Shown piece after piece: positions 58,954 through 64,000 of a stretch of DNA of 64,000 bases. The position numbers were made by a program, and so were the translations under genes. This DNA comes from a virus. The notes beneath the pieces are model-generated. The model was not told where the DNA came from and did no database searches. It saw nothing but the letters and a program-made list of their open reading frames with translations. Every line of letters starts with the position of its first letter. The first letter of the stretch is position 1. Where the stretch lies: the IMG/VR virus record IMGVR_UViG_3300037485_001404, positions 1 to 64,000 of that record. One strand, given 5' to 3'.

Positions 58954-59610
58954 ATGCTAGTGAATACTAATGGTTTCAATGTGACTCGTGCTATCGTGGA
59001 GAACATCAAGACAGTGGACCGTATCACTTACTATGATATGGTTGCCTTAATGGAAACAATCAACAGTCTTACCAATCCTATCCTGGATTGCATCGTCTTG
59101 AAACGTGGAGAGAATGGCATCATACCGATGACAAAGGTATCACGTCTGAGTCAATTCGATATGACTCATGTACAGAACCTGAACATGTGGAAGAAGAACT
59201 ATCCTGACTTGTCAGGGTATAGCATCGTGAGATGCAAGTACAATTCCAACCTCGATATCGTCCCATCTACATACGATGAACTTGTCAAGGTGTGTGAGAT
59301 ATGGGATAGTGAAGCGGAACATTACGAAGCTCCTACCAATGACGGTATCTACTGTCGTATCATGGGAGATATATCTGAGCATATGAAACAGGTTGTGGAT
59401 GAACAGGGAACAACACTACAGCAGAAGATAGATTATCTATCCAACGTTGATACCTTTCCCAGCAATCAACGCCTCACCCTGTACCCTGAAAAAGGTGGTG
59501 TCTATCTTGACTTTGTTATCGAGAAGATAACTGAGAAAGGATGGACAAAGATGATCAACGGTGGTCTAGTATACCGATTGCCTGATTGTACCTGGACTTC
59601 CCATACTTAA
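58954..59610 (+). CDS. Hypothetical protein, 218 aa
   Basis: ATG 58954 after AAGGAG; an in-frame ATG further upstream overlaps the previous gene and lacks a site. Mixed alpha/beta with many aromatic and acidic residues (QFDMTHVQNLNMWKKNYPD, GIYCRIMGDISEHMK). No catalytic motif recognised. Early-region location. Confidence 0.58.
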   Translation: MLVNTNGFNVTRAIVENIKTVDRITYYDMVALMETINSLTNPILDCIVLKRGENGIIPMTKVSRLSQFDMTHVQNLNMWKKNYPDLSGYSIVRCKYNSNLDIVPSTYDELVKVCEIWDSEAEHYEAPTNDGIYCRIMGDISEHMKQVVDEQGTTLQQKIDYLSNVDTFPSNQRLTLYPEKGGVYLDFVIEKITEKGWTKMINGGLVYRLPDCTWTSHT

Positions 59611-59613
59611 TGC

Positions 59614-59647
59614 TTGACAATCTGAGCATCCATTGTTATGGATGCTC
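59614..59647 (+). promoter_or_regulatory. Promoter overlapped by a 10-bp palindrome
   Basis: -35 TTGACA (59614-59619), 17-base spacer, -10 TATGGA (59637-59642). The perfect inverted repeat GAGCATCCAT (59624-59633) / ATGGATGCTC (59638-59647) covers the spacer and -10, as an operator would; no T-run follows, so a terminator is unlikely. Confidence 0.5.
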
Positions 59648-59683
59648 TAGTGGTCTTAGTGTTAATACTCAATGGAGTTACCA

Positions 59684-59944
59684 ATGAAAGCTTTCTGCCT
59701 CTTCGCTTTACTGTCATGTTGTGCTACTGCTTCTCCCGTACCTGATACAACATACCGTTGTGTCTGTAACAACGTAGACAAGGGCAGATGTGAAACCATT
59801 TACATCAAATACTCTGAATACACATGGTATGTTAATTTCTATTTCAAAGAGACTACCATCTTGAAACGATTGAATGAGTGCAGAGTAGATCGAACTGCGA
59901 CAGACCCTTTCCCTAACCTTAACCTTACGATAGGTAGACTATGA
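59684..59944 (+). CDS. Small secreted or lipoprotein, 86 aa
   Basis: ATG 59684 follows GGAG; an earlier ATG (59672) lacks a site. MKAFCLFALLSCCATASPVP is a signal peptide with a lipobox-like LLSC, so export is likely. The remaining ~65 residues contain further cysteines (YRCVCNNVDKGRCETI, ECRVD). Unknown family; could act in the cell envelope, for example in superinfection exclusion. Confidence 0.55.
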   Translation: MKAFCLFALLSCCATASPVPDTTYRCVCNNVDKGRCETIYIKYSEYTWYVNFYFKETTILKRLNECRVDRTATDPFPNLNLTIGRL

Positions 59945-59978
59945 CCCTTAACCTTTCTGACACTGAGGGATACTGACC

Positions 59979-59997
59979 TGACTGGTCGGCCAGTCAA
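59979..59997. promoter_or_regulatory. Palindromic operator candidate (site 2)
   Basis: TGACTGG (59979-59985), 4-base centre, CCAGTCA (59990-59996). It shares the exact 11-base core CGGCCAGTCAA (59987-59997) with site 1 at 55625-55640, and lies before the small gene at 60025. Confidence 0.5.
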
Positions 59998-60024
59998 CTA
60001 GGGTAGACTATGAAAGGATTCTTT

Positions 60025-60279
60025 ATGAAACGCATGAAATGGAATGGATTAAACCTTGAAGTGACTGAGTTGATACTCCTCCGAAATGGATGGGAGTATT
60101 ACGTGATCGGTGAACGTACTCAAGATATCTTCAATGCTTTGGTATGGGGTTTTGAAATAGAGTTAGGTGACGTATCCTATGAAGAGATTAAGCCATACAT
60201 CATGTGTAGCGAGATGCTTGACAAAGACAGTGATGCTCTCCCAATTCCAGATGGAGAATGGATGGATAACAATGAATAG
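60025..60279 (+). CDS. Hypothetical protein, 84 aa
   Basis: ATG 60025 preferred (AAAGGA 6 bases before); an upstream ATG at 60010 is also in frame. Acidic alpha/beta protein (ELILLRNGWEYYVIGERTQ, WGFEIELGD). No motif recognised. Overlaps the next gene by 8 bases. Confidence 0.55.
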   Translation: MKRMKWNGLNLEVTELILLRNGWEYYVIGERTQDIFNALVWGFEIELGDVSYEEIKPYIMCSEMLDKDSDALPIPDGEWMDNNE

Positions 60280-60466
60280 ATTGCAGAATATGCGTGATAG
60301 GTTTGCAGAGTTAATTCAGCTTGACAGTGGAGCATGTAGCGTGATAGCGATGGAAGTTGTAAGACTGTACCTCGAAGATACAGGTAACACTGACCTAGCT
60401 AAACGATTGATAGGACCAATCAACTATCGCTTAGCAGAGATAAGGGAGCAAGATCCAAATGGCTAA
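60272..60466 (+). CDS. Small hypothetical protein, 64 aa
   Basis: ATG 60272 inside the end of the previous gene; stop overlaps the ATPase ATG (60459) by 8 bases. Helical, with RDRFAELIQLDSGACSVIAM. No family recognised. Coupled translation with the ATPase suggests a related job. Confidence 0.5.
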   Translation: MNRLQNMRDRFAELIQLDSGACSVIAMEVVRLYLEDTGNTDLAKRLIGPINYRLAEIREQDPNG

Positions 60467-61916
60467 AGTTAATCCACCGTTCACATGGAAATTTGCAACA
60501 CCTCCACCGATTAGACCTGATATGATGAAAGGAATAGACAATGGACCAGAAGACAAGGTTGAGCATACTGAGGGAACAGATGCGATTGAAACAGGAACAG
60601 ATGGATCGGCAACTGGAGAACCTGAAGATAATTCAGGAACAGATGAAGGAATTGAGCCTGATGATACAGACAGTGAAGGGGTATTAGATGGAGAAGATAT
60701 GCCCAATCCAAGCGGAGATCCAGGAGAGAACACTGACAGCCAAGAAACTAAAACTCCTGATAGAGAAGATGAAGAGGCAAATCCTGACAATGGAGAAGGA
60801 GATAGTACTGAGGACGAACCAGATGACTCACAACAGGGAGATGATAGCGACACTGAAGGACAATGCCAGGGAAAGCTCTGCGAGCTAGTCCAACAGCATG
60901 ACGAGATGATAGGCGAACAGGCTAAGATAATGCTTAGTCTTAAGCAGGAGACTAGTGCTAACACTGCTACCATGAAGTCTCATGATAGGGTATTGAAAGA
61001 GCATCATGATCGTTTCCAGTCAGTCAATGCCGGTATGGCCAAATTGTCAGATAGACTTGACTCTTCAGGCAAATGGGCTAACACTGTCAATGAGAAATTG
61101 CTTAGCCTTAACGAAGCAATCAAGCTACGACAGAACATTGTCCGTATTGAATTGACAAAAGATGATGAAGTTGTCAAGGCAGTAGAAGGCCAACACTTCA
61201 TGTTTGACGTGTTGCTAAGAACAGTCATGACGGGCAAATTCGTATGGCTTGTTGGCCCGGCAGGTAGTTTCAAGACCGTATCTGCTAAAATGGTAGCAGA
61301 TACGCTAGACCTGCCTTTCTACTGTACGTCAGTGTCTAGTCAGACCTCGGTCACGGCATTAGTAGGGTACATGGATGCAGGTGGTACCTACCGACCTAGT
61401 GCCTTCAGGAATGCTTATGAGTTTGGTGGTGTATTCCTGCTAGACGAAGTTGATGCAGGCAATCCCAATGTTCTAACGGCATTGAATAGTTCTGAGAATA
61501 CGTTCTACTCATTCCCTGATCAGATGGTCCAAAGGCATCCTGCTTTCCGACTTATCGCTGCGGGAAATACGTACGGTACTGGTGCATCAAGGCAACACGT
61601 TGGACGAAATCAGCTAGACGAAGCCACGTTGAACAGGTACGTGTTCATTGAATGGCCTTATGATAATGAAATGGAGATGAATCTAGCCACTAACAAGGAA
61701 TGGTGTAAACTTGTACAGCATGTGAGAAAAGAAGTTGACAACATGGGTATGCAAATCATAATCTCACCTAGGACAACGCTAATGGGGGAAGCATTGCTAA
61801 AGAAAGGTATCAAGCAGAAAGATGTAGTCAACATGGTCATCATCAAAGGATCCAATGCCGATACCAAGGCGAAGATAGAGAGAGTGATCAATGATTATAA
61901 CAGACAACTCAAGTAA
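60459..61916 (+). CDS. MoxR/CobS-like AAA ATPase, 485 aa
   Basis: The N-terminal ~140 residues are a Pro-rich start followed by a very acidic low-complexity linker (Glu/Asp/Thr/Ser). The AAA core follows: Walker A GPAGSFKT (266-273), Walker B VFLLDEVDA (D329, E330), sensor-like LIAAGNTYGTGASRQ, arginine-finger region LDEATLNRYVFIEWP. Canonical Gly of Walker A before Lys is Phe (F271), unusual. Family knowledge: MoxR/CobS ATPases remodel partner proteins, often with a VWA or CobT-like partner. The next gene is a typical phage neighbour of this ATPase. The phage substrate is unknown. Confidence 0.82.
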   Translation: MAKVNPPFTWKFATPPPIRPDMMKGIDNGPEDKVEHTEGTDAIETGTDGSATGEPEDNSGTDEGIEPDDTDSEGVLDGEDMPNPSGDPGENTDSQETKTPDREDEEANPDNGEGDSTEDEPDDSQQGDDSDTEGQCQGKLCELVQQHDEMIGEQAKIMLSLKQETSANTATMKSHDRVLKEHHDRFQSVNAGMAKLSDRLDSSGKWANTVNEKLLSLNEAIKLRQNIVRIELTKDDEVVKAVEGQHFMFDVLLRTVMTGKFVWLVGPAGSFKTVSAKMVADTLDLPFYCTSVSSQTSVTALVGYMDAGGTYRPSAFRNAYEFGGVFLLDEVDAGNPNVLTALNSSENTFYSFPDQMVQRHPAFRLIAAGNTYGTGASRQHVGRNQLDEATLNRYVFIEWPYDNEMEMNLATNKEWCKLVQHVRKEVDNMGMQIIISPRTTLMGEALLKKGIKQKDVVNMVIIKGSNADTKAKIERVINDYNRQLK

Positions 61917-62697
61917 ATTTCTGGTACGCTTTGATAGCGTACAAGAGATGATGGAACACAATGAAATGATCCCTGAATACAACGATGCTGATGAATTCAG
62001 GGGAGGAGTAACCTATAAGCAAGCTGAGGATCTGCTCCTCAGAGGATGGCCTGAAGGTAGACGTAAGCTAGGTGCTATCACTCATGCTAGTGGGTTCTCA
62101 GAAAAGCAATCCAATAATGTATTTGATCTGATCGAATCGGTATCAGGTAGCATGGTAGATATGGGCAAGTATCTATCAGGTGAGCCAGAATGTATGCTAG
62201 AATTCACAGCGGGGAGATCAGACAAGCTAGTGTCTATTCTCTATGCTCCTAAGCTACACAAGGAAGTAAGCAGCAATGCTATCTTCATGTTAGGTGCTTA
62301 TCTGATGCAAGCAATTGATTCGCTAGAGGCTGATGGGTATCGGACTGAGATCATCTATCGATTTGGAGTAAACGGAGAACGAGCATATGCGGCTGATATC
62401 TACATCACACTGAAGACTTTCACTTCTATCATGGATGAAGACTTCCTAACATTCTGCTTGTGTCATCCTGCATTTCTCAGATGTTTGCTATTCTGCTACA
62501 TGGGAAAGATGAAACTTCGAGATCCTGCTAAGTTGAACGATCACTTAGGATATCCCTGTAGTGCAACGGACAAAGAGAAAGAGAACTATGATATCGTTAT
62601 CGAAGACTTAGTGCTGTATTCGGAACTATCGACAAAAGAATCCATCGAGAAATGTTTCGGGAAGTACAATTTGCACTTGACAGAAGAGGAAGAGTAG
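61891..62697 (+). CDS. Partner protein of the phage MoxR/CobS-like ATPase, 268 aa
   Basis: Overlaps the ATPase gene by 26 bases. Begins with FLVRFDSVQEMMEHNEMIPEY, followed by FRGGVTYKQAEDLLLRGWPEG, a pattern I associate with a phage family usually found directly after MoxR/CobS-like ATPases. The centre is alpha/beta, with VNGERAYAADIYITLKTF resembling a VWA-like strand, but no MIDAS motif is clear. C-terminus acidic (HLTEEEE). Likely co-acts with the ATPase. Function unknown. Confidence 0.6.
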   Translation: MIITDNSSKFLVRFDSVQEMMEHNEMIPEYNDADEFRGGVTYKQAEDLLLRGWPEGRRKLGAITHASGFSEKQSNNVFDLIESVSGSMVDMGKYLSGEPECMLEFTAGRSDKLVSILYAPKLHKEVSSNAIFMLGAYLMQAIDSLEADGYRTEIIYRFGVNGERAYAADIYITLKTFTSIMDEDFLTFCLCHPAFLRCLLFCYMGKMKLRDPAKLNDHLGYPCSATDKEKENYDIVIEDLVLYSELSTKESIEKCFGKYNLHLTEEEE

Positions 62698-62738
62698 GAT
62701 ACTGAGATACTACTGTTGAGATTCCAAGGAGATCGATA

Positions 62739-63038
62739 GTGGGACTGAGTAGGTTTACGGACGTTGGGATAGTTACGATGATCCATCCGAGTCGAGAATC
62801 GACAAGGACAGGATCCCCAAGTATCTGTTTAGAGATTGATGTGGGAGAAGGGGAGAAGCACTTCGTCATGGCGACAGGACGACAGATGCTTGAATTCGTT
62901 AACGATAAGCTAAAGACAGGAGATACTATATACGTCGAAGGGAAACAGAAAAGAGACAAGACGTTCAGTGCAGAGATGCCGAAAAACATCATCATCAAAT
63001 TCGCTAATCATATCTCAATTCTATCCGAGGTCGGATAG
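62739..63038 (+). CDS. SSB-like OB-fold protein, 99 aa
   Basis: Starts with GTG 62739 after AAGGAGATCGATA. The sequence begins GLSRFTDVGIVTMIHPSRES and continues with strands around CLEIDVGEGEKHFVMATGRQ, a helix (MLEFVNDKLKTGDTIYVEG) and a closing strand, the order of SSB/PriB-type OB folds. No acidic tail, unlike the candidate at 4230. Probably ssDNA binding in replication or recombination. Confidence 0.62.
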   Translation: MGLSRFTDVGIVTMIHPSRESTRTGSPSICLEIDVGEGEKHFVMATGRQMLEFVNDKLKTGDTIYVEGKQKRDKTFSAEMPKNIIIKFANHISILSEVG

Positions 63039-63074
63039 GTTGAGTCGAGCTACGACAAGAAAAGGAAACAGCAT

Positions 63075-63542
63075 ATGACAGAAGTTATCGCAAATGTGGA
63101 AGTTAAGGCCAAGTCGAAGAAAGGTCCCCAAGGACCTATTAAGCAATACGTTATCATCGGCGCAGAGCTTGGTGTGTTCGAGATGCTCGAAGAGTATTGC
63201 GAACGTACTGGAGCTGCCAAGGAAGATCTTCGGGCAGCTCTCAACCTTGCTTTTGCAACGGATGCCCGAAAGTCTATCCGGGTTCCCTTTGACCATCCTG
63301 CACTCGTTCTGGAAGCCAAGGCGAAGCGTGACCACACGCAACGTTACTTGTTCATCTTCGCCGATGGTACTGCGGCATACAGCTCTAAAACGCCAGAGAG
63401 CTATATCTCTGTCATTGACCTCAAGAACAAGACCATGACCAACTCGGTTGGAACCTTGGCACTCCCTTGGGAGAAGGGCGAATTCCACGGCACCCGGCCT
63501 GTCTCGAAGAAGGATAAGCCTGTCGAGGTTACTCCTGCCTAA
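63075..63542 (+). CDS. Hypothetical protein, 155 aa
   Basis: Well-formed start (AAAAGGAAACAGCAT before ATG). Basic N-terminus (KAKSKKGPQGPIKQYVII), then a helix-rich part with EMLEEYCERTGAAKEDLRAA and a beta-rich second half. The helix segment could be a small DNA-binding unit. No family recognised. Confidence 0.6.
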   Translation: MTEVIANVEVKAKSKKGPQGPIKQYVIIGAELGVFEMLEEYCERTGAAKEDLRAALNLAFATDARKSIRVPFDHPALVLEAKAKRDHTQRYLFIFADGTAAYSSKTPESYISVIDLKNKTMTNSVGTLALPWEKGEFHGTRPVSKKDKPVEVTPA

Positions 63543-63616
63543 GCACTATACCAAGACATTAACCTGATAGGGAAGATATGCCAATATCTTTCCTATCTCT
63601 ATTTGGAGATCCTAGG

Positions 63617-63940
63617 ATGATTAAATTTAGAGCCAGTAAAGAACAGCTTTGTCAGATTATGGCTAATGCTGTTAATGCCTCTGCCCCGATGGGTATGGGA
63701 TTTCTTCGCTACGACAAAACTAAGCAGTATAAGCCTGAAGACTTTGAAGATAACGTTGCATCTGGAAACCTAGAACTAGACTATGTTGACGGTAGGATGG
63801 TTAAGTTATCCATTCGTTCTGCAGAAGAAGATACCTACACACTACGGGAACCGAGACCTGATTACCAATCTTGGTGCCGGAAATACCATACCGTGGCTGA
63901 TCTGGTCACCAGTGCTGGTGCAGAGGTACTTGACACCTAA
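63617..63940 (+). CDS. Phage hypothetical protein, 107 aa
   Basis: ATG 63617 after GGAG is used; the earlier ATG (63578) would add 13 residues. The sequence MIKFRASKEQLCQIMANAVN, then ASAPMGMGFLRYDK, resembles a small protein of unknown function found in many phages, whose N-terminal helix carries NAVNAS.PMGMG. Tyr/Glu/Asp-rich C-terminus. No function known. Confidence 0.65.
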   Translation: MIKFRASKEQLCQIMANAVNASAPMGMGFLRYDKTKQYKPEDFEDNVASGNLELDYVDGRMVKLSIRSAEEDTYTLREPRPDYQSWCRKYHTVADLVTSAGAEVLDT

Positions 63941-63991
63941 CTGGTGCTCAACATGCTCTGTTGAGTCTCCTATCGCTATTTTGAGGGTATT

Positions 63992-64000
63992 ATGGTCCGC
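63992..64000 (+). CDS. Start of a further gene, cut by the window end
   Basis: ATG at 63992 with GAGGG at 63983-63987, and only two further codons visible. Listed because the ribosome site and spacing match neighbouring genes; nothing can be said about the product. Confidence 0.3.

Overview
The window is a 64 kb piece of a tailed double-stranded DNA bacteriophage. It carries a large terminase, portal, probable scaffold and major capsid protein, a head-tail adaptor, a nozzle-like tail protein, three very large virion proteins, a tail fibre, an endolysin and many small phage genes of unknown function. The order terminase, portal, scaffold, capsid, adaptor, nozzle and then giant internal or ejection-type proteins, with no tape-measure or sheath gene, suggests a short-tailed (podovirus-like) virion. 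No integrase, excisionase or CI-type repressor was seen, so a virulent lifestyle is the default reading for this window. Promoters are mostly sigma70-like. Two putative lipoprotein or secreted proteins hint at a Gram-negative (diderm) host, but this is weak. No tRNA, rRNA or CRISPR array was found.

Layout. (1) 1-468: ends of small early-type genes on +. (2) 458-4040 (-): a three-gene metabolic operon made of an acylating acetaldehyde dehydrogenase, a 4-hydroxy-2-oxovalerate aldolase and a ThDP-dependent acetolactate-synthase-like enzyme. It has its own promoter, divergent from (3) 4230-8618 (+): an OB-fold/SSB-like candidate, a Cas4/RecB-like nuclease, small unknown genes and an SNF2-type helicase. 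(4) 8605-41856 (-): the structural operon, read from 41856 downward, interrupted by two homing-endonuclease-like genes and one internal terminator. (5) 42006-53051 (+): terminase small subunit candidate, tail and fibre proteins, an acyltransferase and four glycosyltransferase-like genes, a holin-like protein, a third homing endonuclease and a two-domain endolysin. (6) 53052-54477: 1.4 kb of strongly G-depleted, repeat-bearing DNA with no credible gene. (7) 54478-55326 (-): a RAMP/Cas7-like phage protein. (8) 55700-57498 (+): lipoprotein, small membrane protein and unknown genes, closed in part by a terminator. (9) 57499-58697: a second non-coding region with 24-bp and 20-bp direct repeats, G-rich tracts, a sigma54-like promoter motif and a long palindrome, which is a candidate replication or regulatory region. 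(10) 58698-64000 (+): small early-type genes, a MoxR/CobS-like AAA ATPase with its usual phage neighbour, an SSB-like OB-fold protein and further unknown genes.

How the parts may work together. Structural genes and tail/lysis genes are fired from a back-to-back promoter pair near 41.9 kb. The nuclease, helicase and SSB-like genes suggest a recombination-dependent replication module whose polymerase and primase lie outside the window. The most unusual content is metabolic. The aldolase and dehydrogenase could run in the synthetic direction and feed 4-hydroxy-2-oxovalerate to the ThDP enzyme for a carbon-carbon ligation, perhaps making a branched sugar or acyl group. The glycosyltransferase/acyltransferase genes downstream of the tail fibre could use such a product to modify the virion or the host surface. 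That link is inference and not proven by the sequence.
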